From Vibrio kanaloae (lineage in GTDB: Bacteria > Pseudomonadota > Gammaproteobacteria > Enterobacterales > Vibrionaceae), in assembly GCF_024347535.1 (NCBI RefSeq), contig NZ_AP025497.1:1364001-1428000 (forward strand): a stretch of DNA of 64,000 bases, written 5' to 3'. Positions 8,811-18,386 of the stretch are shown in pieces. Position 1 is the first letter of the stretch; each line of letters starts with the position of its first letter. Made by a program: the position numbers and the translations under genes. The notes beneath the pieces were generated by a model, which was not told the origin of the DNA, did not search any database, and saw only the letters and a program-made list of their open reading frames with translations.

Positions 8811-11216
8811 ATGAAATTCAGTGAATCTTGGCTACGCGAGTGGGTTAAACCTGCAATTAACAGCGAAGAGCTAGCTCACCAAATCACTATGGCTGGTTTG
8901 GAAGTTGACGATGTAGAACCTGTTGCTGGTGAATTCACCGGCGTTAAAGTAGGTAAAGTGGTTGAGTGCGGTCAGCACCCAGACGCAGACAAACTACAAG
9001 TAACTAAAATTGATATCGGCGCTGTTGATGCAGACGGTAATAAAGAGCTTTTAGACATCGTTTGTGGTGCATCTAACTGTCGTCTTGGCCTAACGGTAGC
9101 AGTAGCAACCGTTGGCGCAGTACTTCCTGGTGACTTCAAAATCAAGAAAGCAAAACTACGTGGCGTTCCATCGCACGGCATGCTTTGTTCTTTCTCTGAG
9201 CTAGGTATCGACGTAGAGTCAGACGGCATCCTTGAGCTGCCAGAAGGCACAACGCTAGGTATGGACGTACGTGAGCTTCTTGAGCTTAACGACGTAACTA
9301 TCGACGTAGACCTAACAGCAAACCGCGCAGACTGCTTCAGCATCCGTGGCCTTGCTCGTGAAGTTGGCGTACTAAACCGCGCAGACGTTACAGAGCCAGC
9401 AGTTGAAACTGTTGCAACAAGCATTGAAGACACAGTATCTGTTGAAATCAAAGCTACAGACGCTTGTCCACGTTACCTTGGCCGTGTGGTTAAGAACGTA
9501 AACGTGAAAGCGGACACTCCAATCTGGATGCAAGAAAAACTGCGCCGTTGTGGTATCCGTTCAATCGACCCAGTTGTAGACATCACAAACTACGTGATGC
9601 TAGAGCAAGGCCAACCAATGCACGCATTTGATCTTGCTAAGATCGAAGGCGGTATCGTGGTTCGTCTAGCAGAGCAGGGCGAAAAGCTAACACTTCTAGA
9701 TGGCAACGAAGCTGAACTTAACAGCAACACACTTGTTATCGCAGACCAAAACAAAGCACTAGCAATCGCTGGTATCTTTGGCGGTCAAGATTCTGGTGTG
9801 ACTACTGAAACAACTGACGTACTTCTTGAAGCGGCATTCTTCGCACCGGATCACATCCGTGGTCGCGCACGTGCTTACGGCCTTCACACAGATTCTTCTC
9901 TACGTTTCGAGCGTGGTGTTGACTCAACACTTCAAGCAGCAGCAATGGAGCGTGCAACACAGCTTCTAGTTGATATCTGTGGTGGTGAAGTTGCGCCAGT
10001 AAACGGTAGCGAATCTGAAGCTGATCTACCAAAAGCAAACGTAGTATCTCTGCGTCGCGCTAAGCTAGACAGCCTACTAGGTCACGAAATCCCATCTACA
10101 GATGTAGTGGAAATTCTTACTCGCCTAGGTTGTGCAGTTGAGACTACGGACGCAGGTTGGACGGCAACGTCTCCATCTTGGCGTTTCGATATCGCAATCG
10201 AGCAAGACCTAATTGAAGAAGTAGGTCGTATCTACGGTTACGATAACATTCCAAACCAAGCGCCTAAAGCGGCACTTAAAATGAATGACCACAAAGAAGC
10301 TGACCAACCGCTTAAGCGCGTTCGTGACCTTCTTGTAGACCGTGGCTACCACGAAGCAATCACTTACAGCTTCGTAGAACCAGAACAGCAAAAACTTGTT
10401 GTACCTGGTGTTGAGCCGCTAATCCTGCCATTCCCAATCTCTGCGGACATGTCAGCGATGCGCCTTGGCCTAATCCAAGGTCTTCTAAACACAGTTGTTC
10501 ACAACCAGAAGCGTCAACAGTCTCGCGTTCGTCTATTCGAATCAGGCCTACGTTTCATCCCTGAAGCAACGGCTGAAAACGGCATGCGCCAAGAAATGAT
10601 GCTTGCGGGCGTTATCTCTGGTACTCGTGGCGAAGAGCACTGGGACATTGCAACTAACACTGTAGATTTCTTCGATCTTAAAGGTGACCTAGAAGCCGTT
10701 CTTGAGCTTTCAGCAAACGAAATCGCATACAGCTTCAAATCTGCTAAGCACCCAGCACTTCACCCAGGTCAAACTGCGGCTATCGTAGTAGACGGCAAAG
10801 AAGTGGGTATCATTGGTACTGTTCACCCAGAACTAGAGCGTAAGTTTGGTCTTAACGGCCGTACTATCGTATTCGAAATCGAATGGGCAGCTATCAACAC
10901 TCGCGTGCTTCCAGAAGCAGTAGCCGTATCTAAGTTCCCTGCAAACCGTCGTGATATCGCCGTTGTTGTTGACGAAGCAGTCGCTTCTGGCGACATCGTA
11001 GAAGCGTGTATCGCTGCTGGTGGCGAATTCCTAACAGGCGCTAAACTGTTCGACGTATACGTTGGTCAAGGCGTTGAAGAAGGTAAGAAGAGCCTAGCAA
11101 TCGCACTTAGCCTACAGTCTGTAGAGCGCACACTTGAAGATGCAGACATCGCTGGTTCAGTAGATGCTATCGTAGCTTCAATTTCAGAGAAATTCGGCGC
11201 AGCACTTCGCGACTAA
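8811..11216 (+). CDS. pheT: Phenylalanine--tRNA ligase beta subunit
   Basis: Partner of PheS, about 801 residues (E. coli about 795). Domains in order: an N-terminal EMAP/OB-fold tRNA-binding domain (about 40-150, with [14 protein letters not shown]), the B3/B4 editing domain (about 210-380, with [13 protein letters not shown]), the B5 domain, and a C-terminal ferredoxin-fold anticodon-binding domain (about 705-800, with [16 protein letters not shown]). The gene ends just before a strong terminator. ihfA, commonly next in the operon, lies about 37 kb downstream here. Confidence 0.97.
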   Translation: MKFSESWLREWVKPAINSEELAHQITMAGLEVDDVEPVAGEFTGVKVGKVVECGQHPDADKLQVTKIDIGAVDADGNKELLDIVCGASNCRLGLTVAVATVGAVLPGDFKIKKAKLRGVPSHGMLCSFSELGIDVESDGILELPEGTTLGMDVRELLELNDVTIDVDLTANRADCFSIRGLAREVGVLNRADVTEPAVETVATSIEDTVSVEIKATDACPRYLGRVVKNVNVKADTPIWMQEKLRRCGIRSIDPVVDITNYVMLEQGQPMHAFDLAKIEGGIVVRLAEQGEKLTLLDGNEAELNSNTLVIADQNKALAIAGIFGGQDSGVTTETTDVLLEAAFFAPDHIRGRARAYGLHTDSSLRFERGVDSTLQAAAMERATQLLVDICGGEVAPVNGSESEADLPKANVVSLRRAKLDSLLGHEIPSTDVVEILTRLGCAVETTDAGWTATSPSWRFDIAIEQDLIEEVGRIYGYDNIPNQAPKAALKMNDHKEADQPLKRVRDLLVDRGYHEAITYSFVEPEQQKLVVPGVEPLILPFPISADMSAMRLGLIQGLLNTVVHNQKRQQSRVRLFESGLRFIPEATAENGMRQEMMLAGVISGTRGEEHWDIATNTVDFFDLKGDLEAVLELSANEIAYSFKSAKHPALHPGQTAAIVVDGKEVGIIGTVHPELERKFGLNGRTIVFEIEWAAINTRVLPEAVAVSKFPANRRDIAVVVDEAVASGDIVEACIAAGGEFLTGAKLFDVYVGQGVEEGKKSLAIALSLQSVERTLEDADIAGSVDAIVASISEKFGAALRD

Positions 11217-11240
11217 TCTCTTCTGATAGATAGAAAATCA

Positions 11241-11267
11241 AAGGCCTCGCATTGCGAGGCCTTTTTT
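11241..11267 (+). terminator. Rho-independent terminator of pheST
   Basis: Stem AAGGCCTCGC / GCGAGGCCTT with a three- to four-base loop, followed by a T run. It begins 24 bases after the pheT stop. Confidence 0.9.
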
Positions 11268-11397
11268 GTAGCCTAAGAAGTAGGGGTAATTCATAGCTGA
11301 AAAAATCAAGTCAACCACGCGACCAGTTTAATTGTAACTCTTAAAGAAGAATGCTCAACACAACTACTCGTGAAGATTATTTATCGAAGTAAATAAG

Positions 11398-13020
11398 CTA
11401 TCTTCTTAGATTTGCTAATGTTGGTAACGAGATAAACTGAGAGGGTTGCCCATTAACAACTTTGCCCTGATACCCAAATCGTAAGTTACTTGTGACTAAA
11501 ACACACCACTCTATAGCTCTAGTTATACCGACATAATGTAAATTTAAGCACTGTTCATAGTTTTCATAGATAACATCATAATTACCTTTAATGAAAACTC
11601 TTTTTGGCATAATCCAGTCGTATAAGTCCAAGTGGTAGACAACTTTAAACTCTAAGCCTTTAGCTTTATGAAGAGTCATAACTTGAACTTCATTATCATC
11701 AATAGGTTTGTACTGTTTCATCAAGTAATCATCAGTTAGAATTTTTGATACTTCCCTTTCTTCAATATTACTTAATGGCTGTATTCTTAGAAGATGAAAT
11801 AAGCTGTTTATATATTGGATAATATTATTAGGAACCTCTTTTCGACAGTCTCTTATTTTATTTGAAATTAGGGAAAAATTGATGTCATTTTCATTAATAT
11901 TCTTCAGTATTGTATTCATAACATCAGTAATCAGAGAAGAATGATCAAAGTAGAACCTAAGTAATGAGTTGGCAATTATCGCAGGTGTTGAGTTAATTTT
12001 TGCTAGATTAACATCCTCGTAGATACGCAAAGGCAAGTTGAAGTTATTCTTTATTACATCTAAAGATGAGTTATTTCTGACTAGAACTGCAATATCCTTG
12101 AGAACCAAACTTTTGTCATTTTCAATCAATTTTTCTATAGAGTTATTAACTGTAATCGCACACTGTGCTGGGGTGCCATCCAAGTTCCAATAAATTACCC
12201 TATTATCATCTGTATCTAATAGATGGCATTTCTCATTATAAAGTCTACTAGCATAATTAATTATAGAAGGATGGCATCTATGATTGATCGTAATCGAAAG
12301 AGCTTTGAATTTTTCATTATTCATCAGGTCATTTAGATACTTCGGATTACTTCCTCTAAATGCATAGATAGACTGCTGTATATCGCCGACAGAGATACAC
12401 TTCAAATCTAGGGAGTGTAAATAGAGAAACAATGCATGTTGTGACTCAGAGGAATCTTGATATTCATCTACATATACGGCTGTATATCTAGATTTAATAT
12501 ATCTTCTGCATGACTTTGACGATTCAAGAACTTTGAGTGCGATAATACCATTAGCTTCTAATAACAAAATACCTTTAGATATTAGGTTGTAAATAGCCTC
12601 GGAATATCCTTTAAAGTTGTCGATGGTAATTAAGTTACCAGCAATACTTAGATCTGGTAAACCTAGTTTATCATCATCACTTAGATCAAAATAAGACATC
12701 GTATCTAAGTTTTTAGGTATATTATTATGAATACTATATAAGAATGGATAAACTATTTCGACTAGGCAGAAACTATCAATTGTCCCAAAAAAACTAGACT
12801 TTGTGTTAAAGCCATCTGATTTGCATTTCTTCTTTAGCTCTGAACTTGCTTTAACAGTAAAGGTGATACCAATAATACCCTTGTAGTCTGCTAATTGATT
12901 TAGCTCCTTTCTTATTTTTTCAACCATAACTGTAGTTTTTCCGCTACCAGGACAAGCGGTTAGCACCATGCTACCATCAAAAACGATAGCGGCATTTTGT
13001 TCATCGGTGAAAGTGAGCAT
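11398..13020 (-). CDS. gajB: Gabija defence system UvrD-like helicase GajB
   Basis: SF1 helicase of the UvrD/PcrA type, 540 residues. It shows Walker A ACPGSGKTT (about 22-30), motif II DEYQD (185-189), motif III GDIQQSIYAFRG (about 212-223), motif V TLHKAKGLEF and motif VI VGITRA. It starts three bases after the stop of the OLD-family gene, so the two are translationally linked. An OLD-TOPRIM nuclease followed by a short UvrD-like helicase is the hallmark of Gabija anti-phage systems, where GajB acts with the GajA nuclease. The DNA is much richer in A and T than pheT next door, suggesting horizontal gain. Confidence 0.9.
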   Translation of the reverse strand: MLTFTDEQNAAIVFDGSMVLTACPGSGKTTVMVEKIRKELNQLADYKGIIGITFTVKASSELKKKCKSDGFNTKSSFFGTIDSFCLVEIVYPFLYSIHNNIPKNLDTMSYFDLSDDDKLGLPDLSIAGNLITIDNFKGYSEAIYNLISKGILLLEANGIIALKVLESSKSCRRYIKSRYTAVYVDEYQDSSESQHALFLYLHSLDLKCISVGDIQQSIYAFRGSNPKYLNDLMNNEKFKALSITINHRCHPSIINYASRLYNEKCHLLDTDDNRVIYWNLDGTPAQCAITVNNSIEKLIENDKSLVLKDIAVLVRNNSSLDVIKNNFNLPLRIYEDVNLAKINSTPAIIANSLLRFYFDHSSLITDVMNTILKNINENDINFSLISNKIRDCRKEVPNNIIQYINSLFHLLRIQPLSNIEEREVSKILTDDYLMKQYKPIDDNEVQVMTLHKAKGLEFKVVYHLDLYDWIMPKRVFIKGNYDVIYENYEQCLNLHYVGITRAIEWCVLVTSNLRFGYQGKVVNGQPSQFISLPTLANLRR

Positions 13021-13023
13021 ATG

Positions 13024-14724
13024 TTATTCCGTCGCCAGTTTTTCAGCAAGCAAGAGAGGTTTTACAATATTTTTCGCTCTCAGGCTATCGAAGTCGATAT
13101 TATCTTTTCTCAAAAACTCACTCATCCTAAGAGCCTTTTTTGATTGTAAGTATGAAACAATATTGGCCGTTCCAACCGAATCGGCAAAGGAATCGAGATC
13201 TGTCTTCAATTCACTATATAAGTCGTTTTCTAAATCTACTTTAGATAAGAATATTCCTTCTGGGTTTAGTATATTTGACGCATTCTGCCATGTGCCATTG
13301 GTAATGGTGTCTTGATGAGAAGTACCCAGTGGTACATTTTCATAATGGTTTAATCCTAGTATTGATAAACCTCTATTAATACCAGCTAATGACATCTCAT
13401 CTTTATAAGGAACTTTTGAAATGTCGTTATCCGTTCTTAGAGTCCACTTTATGCCCATTGCATCTAATATACGAGTGTAAACTCCGAAATCGACGCCATC
13501 TACGCTCAATATTGAGATGTTATTGTAGTCTAAATCAACTCCGATTTTTGATGCTAACGAATTATAGAAAAGTACTTCGGATGGCCCTTCGACTAATAAT
13601 ACACATTTAGCGAAAAATGCCTCGGCAGGAAGAATACTCATTCGATAACCCATACCAACAAAAGTATCTTTGATTAATTCTGAACAACCGTTACTTGCAG
13701 CCTTAGTACCATTATTAGTAGGGACAAGACTAATTATAGAGTTTGGACTAAATTTGGACGCTATTTGAGGTGAATGACTTGTAATTATCGATTGACCAAT
13801 CAGAGAATCAGAAAGGTAACTTGCTAATTTTCTCTGTTGATGCGGATGTAAATGAGCTTCAGGTTCTTCAATGCAATAAAATACAACCTCATGTTCGGGA
13901 ACTATTTCTCTTTCGCTTTTTGCTTTCCATAATGATAATAGGATCTGATTATTTCTCCCATCTCCTCCTAGCATCAAGTTAGAACCCGATACCTTCGCCC
14001 CTAGTTCTAAGTTGTCGATGAATTGATTTACTTTTATAGCTCCAGAATCTAAATGTACCGAATATTCGGCGTTGTGGTGAGAAAGGTTCGTTAATTCATT
14101 ATTTACAGACTGTGTTGCATCTTTCACGTAATTAAGCTTTCTAACTCTTTGGTTAATATTTTCTAATCCAATAGATATCTTTTTTGAAAGCTTCTCATCG
14201 TGTTCAATTTCTACGTCAGTTCTGCTATTTTGAGCTGATTTTAGTAGGCTTTTCTTCTCTTTATCAATAAATGATTTTAAATTTCTACTAGATTGAATGT
14301 ACTTAAGGTTTATATGTCGTAAATAAAATCTTGAATTCTTAGCTTCTAAATTTTCGATAGTAGAACCAACAAATATTTTATAATCCAATGTATTACGATA
14401 TGCTTTGTATACAAAATATGACTCCTCACTATCTGAAACATGCTCTTTAAGAATTGAAAGCGCTGCATCTTCTTTAATGTCAGAAAATTTTATAGTTATC
14501 GAAATTTCATCTGATTGCTCGCCGTTATCGCTAATACGAAAATCCGTTTCACTAGGCTCGATGTCTCTTTCAGATAAGGACTTATCAAGTAGAAGCCGTA
14601 TGGCATAGACTAGGTTAGTTTTTCCTATGTCATTGCTACCTATAATCAATGTTTGTTTATTGAAGTTAATATTTGCATCGCTAAAGTTTCTAAACCCTTG
14701 AATACTAACGCTTTCAATTTTCAT
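13024..14724 (-). CDS. gajA: Gabija defence system OLD-family nuclease GajA
   Basis: ATPase-nuclease of 566 residues, close to typical GajA. The N-terminal ABC-type ATPase has Walker A GSNDIGKT (29-36), signature-like LGGDG (252-256), Walker B with EEPEAH (286-291), and an H-loop in ITSHSPQ. The C-terminal TOPRIM domain starts at VLLVEGPSE (E379) and has the acidic cluster DGVDF and TDND (431-434). In the known system GajA is a DNA nuclease held inactive by nucleotides and released when they fall during phage infection. All key residues look intact. It is the first gene of the pair, low in G+C, between pheT and a small peptide gene. Confidence 0.92.
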   Translation of the reverse strand: MKIESVSIQGFRNFSDANINFNKQTLIIGSNDIGKTNLVYAIRLLLDKSLSERDIEPSETDFRISDNGEQSDEISITIKFSDIKEDAALSILKEHVSDSEESYFVYKAYRNTLDYKIFVGSTIENLEAKNSRFYLRHINLKYIQSSRNLKSFIDKEKKSLLKSAQNSRTDVEIEHDEKLSKKISIGLENINQRVRKLNYVKDATQSVNNELTNLSHHNAEYSVHLDSGAIKVNQFIDNLELGAKVSGSNLMLGGDGRNNQILLSLWKAKSEREIVPEHEVVFYCIEEPEAHLHPHQQRKLASYLSDSLIGQSIITSHSPQIASKFSPNSIISLVPTNNGTKAASNGCSELIKDTFVGMGYRMSILPAEAFFAKCVLLVEGPSEVLFYNSLASKIGVDLDYNNISILSVDGVDFGVYTRILDAMGIKWTLRTDNDISKVPYKDEMSLAGINRGLSILGLNHYENVPLGTSHQDTITNGTWQNASNILNPEGIFLSKVDLENDLYSELKTDLDSFADSVGTANIVSYLQSKKALRMSEFLRKDNIDFDSLRAKNIVKPLLLAEKLATE

Positions 14725-15068
14725 TAAAGAACACTCTGTTAACTTTTAAGAAGTTTGCATTGTAATTGATATCGGCTATGTTGCAATGTGATCAGTTACA
14801 CATGATGTACTTATATTTTTTCAGCTAAGGTGAGTTTTAATGGTATGTAAATAGCTTATTTAACTGATGTTTCATTGTGTTGTTAATATGTATTGGGTTT
14901 AATGTTGGATCATTGACGACGTAAGATTTACAGACCCGATATTTAACTCTATTTAAGTTGCCCCCGTTTTTTAACAGTTGGCCTGTCTAAAGCTTCACAC
15001 TTTATAGTGACTATATTGATTGAGAGGGGCGCTTTCTGTGTTCCCTCCAAAGTAAGTAGAGAGACACT
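14725..15068. other. Intergenic region between gajA and the small peptide gene
   Basis: Divergent promoter region. TGTGATCAGTTACACA (14787-14802) resembles a CRP site with one half imperfect and lies about 65 bases upstream of gajA. On the right, a plus-strand promoter is likely around the TATAGT and GACTAT elements near 15003-15014. No gene was seen. Confidence 0.5.
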
Positions 15069-15167
15069 ATGAAACGTTTAATTCTAAACATCACACTCTT
15101 GCTATTCATGGCTCTTGGTAGCATGAATGCCGTAGCTCACGGTTCAACTGTTAAAGCGATGAACTAG
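15069..15167 (+). CDS. Small exported peptide, 32 residues
   Basis: Short frame with AGAGAG upstream as ribosome binding site. It starts MKRLILNITLLLF and ends AHGSTVKAMN. The first about 22 residues form a clear signal peptide (KR, hydrophobic core LILNITLLLFMALG, cleavage likely after NAVA), leaving only about ten residues. A strong terminator 33 bases after the stop makes a compact single-gene transcript of about 150-200 bases. Function not recognised. It could be a secreted peptide, a signal-peptide-only membrane peptide, or a short coding region inside a regulatory RNA. Confidence 0.6.
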   Translation: MKRLILNITLLLFMALGSMNAVAHGSTVKAMN

Positions 15168-15199
15168 GTCCGTTGTAACCGTTAGATTGATAAAACTAG

Positions 15200-15224
15200 G
15201 GCCTCGCACGTGCGAGGCCTTTTG
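15200..15224 (+). terminator. Terminator of the small peptide gene
   Basis: Stem GGCCTCGCA / TGCGAGGCC followed by TTTTG. The stem is nearly identical to the pheT terminator at 11241-11267. Confidence 0.8.
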
Positions 15225-15284
15225 TATTCTGACCAAAACTTAATAACAGCAAGGGCCAAATATTCAATAAATCTTATTTAGAAG

Positions 15285-16793
15285 TTAACGAAAACTTGGG
15301 ATAATCGCCGGTACTCCTGGTAGGAGACCAACCAACGCCATTACGCCACTTAGCACAATAAACATAATGCCAGGCAACACCCAACGGCTCATTTTACTCA
15401 GTTTACCGCTACGTTCTTTACAACCTATCAGGCCTAAGTTATCCAACAGCATGGTGAGAGACCAGCCAAATGCGGGGTTAACGAGCGCTGAAGAAAATAC
15501 AACAATCGCTGCCGATTGCGTGGTTTTTCCTTCACGCGTCATTTCCATTCCAGCTTCTAGCAACGGAACAAATACCCCAACAATGAGCGCAACACAAAGT
15601 ACGGGTTGCCATATCGCTAGATCCATTGGGTAGCCCCAAACTGCGGCGATGATACAGAACAGAGCCGTCAGCAAAGCGCCAGCAGGTATAGGGCGTTTCG
15701 CAATCGCCGCCGGTACGATGTAAGTACCCCATGAAGACGTAAAGTTAGTACCGCCAAGCAGAGAACCGAACGTTTGACGAATCGAAGCCGTGGTCATGGT
15801 ATCGTCAATGTTCATGTGTACTTTTTCGGTACGTTCTGGATAGCTGATCTTTTGGAATACTTGATGTCCTAAGAAATCTGGTGACCACATCGCTACGGCA
15901 AGAATCGCAAACGGCAATACCACCATGAAGTGTTCAATCGTTGGTAGGCCTAGCATCCAACCTGTATCTTCTCCCCACCAATACATAGGGTTCATGTTAG
16001 GTAAGCCTGGCTCAGTGTGGAAAGCAAATGGTGCACCCATGGCAAACGCAATCGTACCACCCAATAAGCAACTAAGAGGGACGGCTAACCAACGTTTGCG
16101 GAAATGTTCTAATAAAGCGTACAAAATGATGGTGCAAAAGATCACGACAAACGCGATATGGCTCATACCTATTCCCTCAGCCCAAGCGAACAGTTTCTTA
16201 ACTTGAGAGGCGGTTCCAACAAAACCGAGGTAGAGCAATAAGCCGCCACACACGCCTTTACTGGTGAGGTTGGCCAACATGCTGCCACCTTTACTGATGG
16301 CTAAGATGAGGCCAAAAGCGCCAATCAGTAACCCAAAGGCCATAGGGTGTCCGCCTGCTGCAACGACAATTGGAATTAAAGGGATGAGTGGGCCGTGTGT
16401 ACCGGCGAGGTTCGCGGTAGGTAATAAAAAGCCAGAGAATAGAATGATGAAAACAGAGGCGATGAGTAGTTCATAACGAACGTTTTCTAAAATAAAGCCT
16501 TCATTTAGCCCGAGCGCCCCGGCAAAGGTGGCTGCTATCGCTCCCACCATAACCACTTTACCAATGGTAGCGGCCATCGCTGGGATGGTGTCTTCTATCT
16601 CAAATCGATAATCTTTAAACGGCAAATTGGGACGCCAGCGTTTAGGCGCCATGATTTGTAACTCATGCTCTAAATATTGTTCGCGGGATTCAAATTCCGA
16701 TCTTGGTTTATGTTGTTGTTCATAAGTGAGTTCGTCCTCATTGGTTTGAGGCTTATCTGGTCGTATATTTACGGACTCTAAAGTACTGCTCAT
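15285..16793 (-). CDS. DUF3360-type putative permease
   Basis: Integral membrane protein of 502 residues with a soluble N-terminus of about 70 residues (ending PFKDYRFEIEDTIPAM) and then ten or more hydrophobic segments. I recognise it as the Vibrio DUF3360 family, which loosely resembles SulP and xanthine/uracil permeases. The substrate is unknown. AAGGAA precedes the ATG. A 16-bp palindrome lies just upstream (16811-16826). It is transcribed alone; the gene across the upstream gap runs the other way. Confidence 0.75.
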   Translation of the reverse strand: MSSTLESVNIRPDKPQTNEDELTYEQQHKPRSEFESREQYLEHELQIMAPKRWRPNLPFKDYRFEIEDTIPAMAATIGKVVMVGAIAATFAGALGLNEGFILENVRYELLIASVFIILFSGFLLPTANLAGTHGPLIPLIPIVVAAGGHPMAFGLLIGAFGLILAISKGGSMLANLTSKGVCGGLLLYLGFVGTASQVKKLFAWAEGIGMSHIAFVVIFCTIILYALLEHFRKRWLAVPLSCLLGGTIAFAMGAPFAFHTEPGLPNMNPMYWWGEDTGWMLGLPTIEHFMVVLPFAILAVAMWSPDFLGHQVFQKISYPERTEKVHMNIDDTMTTASIRQTFGSLLGGTNFTSSWGTYIVPAAIAKRPIPAGALLTALFCIIAAVWGYPMDLAIWQPVLCVALIVGVFVPLLEAGMEMTREGKTTQSAAIVVFSSALVNPAFGWSLTMLLDNLGLIGCKERSGKLSKMSRWVLPGIMFIVLSGVMALVGLLPGVPAIIPSFR

Positions 16794-17108
16794 TCTGATT
16801 CCTTTTGCTCACACATCTAGATGTGTTATTCCAACAAACGTTATTGACTCACGCAGAAGCGCAAACAATGTGTCAACTTATAATTAAAAACTCATTAACA
16901 TTTAGTTGCTAGTACCTTATACCAAACCAAAAAAAACAAACAGTCTCAGACAGTTAGACATTAGTCGTAGAGTAAGTCGACAAGTATTAGGCTTTGTAGA
17001 TAGTGTGTATCTGACTATTTGTAGATCCTTAATTTCTCCCACGTTCTGTACTTGATAATGATAGAATCCCCGCATCTGAATTATCGAGAAACTAGGTATT
17101 TATAAACA
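16794..17108. other. Divergent intergenic region
   Basis: Lies between the DUF3360 gene and the 112-residue protein gene. It contains the palindrome at 16811-16826 and an AT-rich promoter-like stretch. A GATAATGATA half-match to a Fur box at 17053-17062 is too short to call. No gene was seen. Confidence 0.5.
16811..16826. promoter_or_regulatory. Palindrome ACACATCTAGATGTGT upstream of the DUF3360 gene
   Basis: A perfect 16-bp inverted repeat 18 bases upstream of the DUF3360 ATG on the minus strand. It could be an operator for an unidentified dimeric regulator or a short hairpin in the leader. Confidence 0.4.
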
Positions 17109-17447
17109 ATGTTTATCCATCACGTTAACGGCATCGACTGGCTGGTGATTACAGCTTTTGAAGAACTAAAACCGATGTTTATCGAAGATGCTGGTCCAAT
17201 TCCATCTTACTTTTCTACCGCCAGTGAATTGAGCCTGATTGATCAAGCCAAGCGCAGCTATGGATTTTTACCGACACTCCGCGGTGTGATCACCGATACC
17301 GGTACGTATCAAAGTAAAGATCTTGAAGAAGATTTGAACCCACAGCTGGCGTGTATCGTTGAAGGGCGTGGTCGGGTGTTTATCTACCACGGCGACTATG
17401 TGGCTTTTGTCGATGACGAGCAAACCTTCATTACCCGAATGAACTGA
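17109..17447 (+). CDS. Conserved hypothetical protein, 112 residues
   Basis: Soluble acidic protein with no signal peptide or membrane segment. It begins MFIHHVNGIDWLVITAFEEL and has a compact C-terminal beta-rich part (ACIVEGRGRVFIYHGDYVAF). I do not recognise a family. It is transcribed alone, and a hairpin about 160 bases downstream may end the transcript. The regular composition and complete frame argue for a real gene. Confidence 0.7.
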   Translation: MFIHHVNGIDWLVITAFEELKPMFIEDAGPIPSYFSTASELSLIDQAKRSYGFLPTLRGVITDTGTYQSKDLEEDLNPQLACIVEGRGRVFIYHGDYVAFVDDEQTFITRMN

Positions 17448-17608
17448 AAATTATTCGAAGGTTTAGGTTGGTTAATTGGCACCTCTAACAAGGAATGGGG
17501 CTGGTCTGAACTCGTTATTTCTGCTTGCGCGAAGATGGACATTTCTGAGTTATGAGGATTGGACTGTTGTTACGCACCAGATAACTGTTAACATCCCTAA
17601 CATCGAAT

Positions 17609-17629
17609 ACCACCGCTGTTAGCGGTGGT
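17609..17629. terminator. Hairpin between convergent genes
   Basis: ACCACCGC / GCGGTGGT with a five-base loop, without a real T run on either strand. It lies between the ends of the 112-residue gene and the LysE-type gene, so it may act as a weak bidirectional terminator. Confidence 0.4.
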
Positions 17630-17699
17630 CGATTTGCGTTGAAATGGGTATTTCATTGTCAACAATTCACGCTGATATGTTTACGAAAAATGCTGTGTT

Positions 17700-18338
17700 T
17701 TAAGCAGGCAGATAGTCTACGAATAGTACTACGCCGAAAAAGATAAGAACAACACCCGCACCTCTTTCCACTAGGTGTATGCTGCGCTTCAGATATTGTT
17801 GTATACGAGGTTGTCCAATTGCCACAGCAATCAATAAATTCCAAAGAAGAACAGCAAGAAACATCCATACACCAGAAGACATTTGCTGAACTAGTGTAAC
17901 TTCACTTCCTAGAATGACCGTCATGAGACTCATATAGAATAAAGCGTTCTTAGGGTTAAGTAGTGCTGAATTTAGGCCGAGTAATAGTTGTTTTATTGCA
18001 GAAGGGACTTTTTCTTGCTCTGCTTCAAGGAGAGTCTCATTTCTTTTACTTTTAAGTAGCCTTGTACCAATCCACAGTAGGTAAATAGCACCTAAAACTT
18101 CAACCACCGAAAAGATCACTGGATTATCACGAATACTCGTCCATCCAAGTATTGCTATCATGATATAGACTGCATTTCCCATCGCAACTCCAAGACAAAT
18201 AAACTGGCTTCCTTGCAGTTTATGTCGGATTGAATGAGCTACGATCAGGAAAAAATCTTGACCAGGGCTTAATAGTGCGACGAAATGGGCTATTGCCAAA
18301 GCAGGAAATGCCACAGGGAAAAGGGTAGTAAACAACAT
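17700..18338 (-). CDS. LysE/RhtB family amino-acid exporter
   Basis: Inner-membrane protein of 212 residues with six predicted helices. The family signature near the N-terminus is LLSPGQDFFLIVAHSIRH (SPGPD-like), followed by GVAMGNAVY. The family exports amino acids or small related molecules. It lies 48 bases downstream of an AraC-type regulator on the same strand, so that regulator probably controls it. Substrate not predictable. Confidence 0.88.
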   Translation of the reverse strand: MLFTTLFPVAFPALAIAHFVALLSPGQDFFLIVAHSIRHKLQGSQFICLGVAMGNAVYIMIAILGWTSIRDNPVIFSVVEVLGAIYLLWIGTRLLKSKRNETLLEAEQEKVPSAIKQLLLGLNSALLNPKNALFYMSLMTVILGSEVTLVQQMSSGVWMFLAVLLWNLLIAVAIGQPRIQQYLKRSIHLVERGAGVVLIFFGVVLFVDYLPA

Positions 18339-18386
18339 TAATAATTACCTATAGTTAAATTATTATCGAACTATAGATTTTTTCGT

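Noticed and set aside
14787..14802. TGTGATCAGTTACACA as a CRP site before gajA
   Set aside because: The second half site differs from TCACA, so it is noted in the region entry but not called as a site.
17053..17062. GATAATGATA, a half match to a Fur box
   Set aside because: Only the first ten bases match and the second half is lost, so iron control is not supported.
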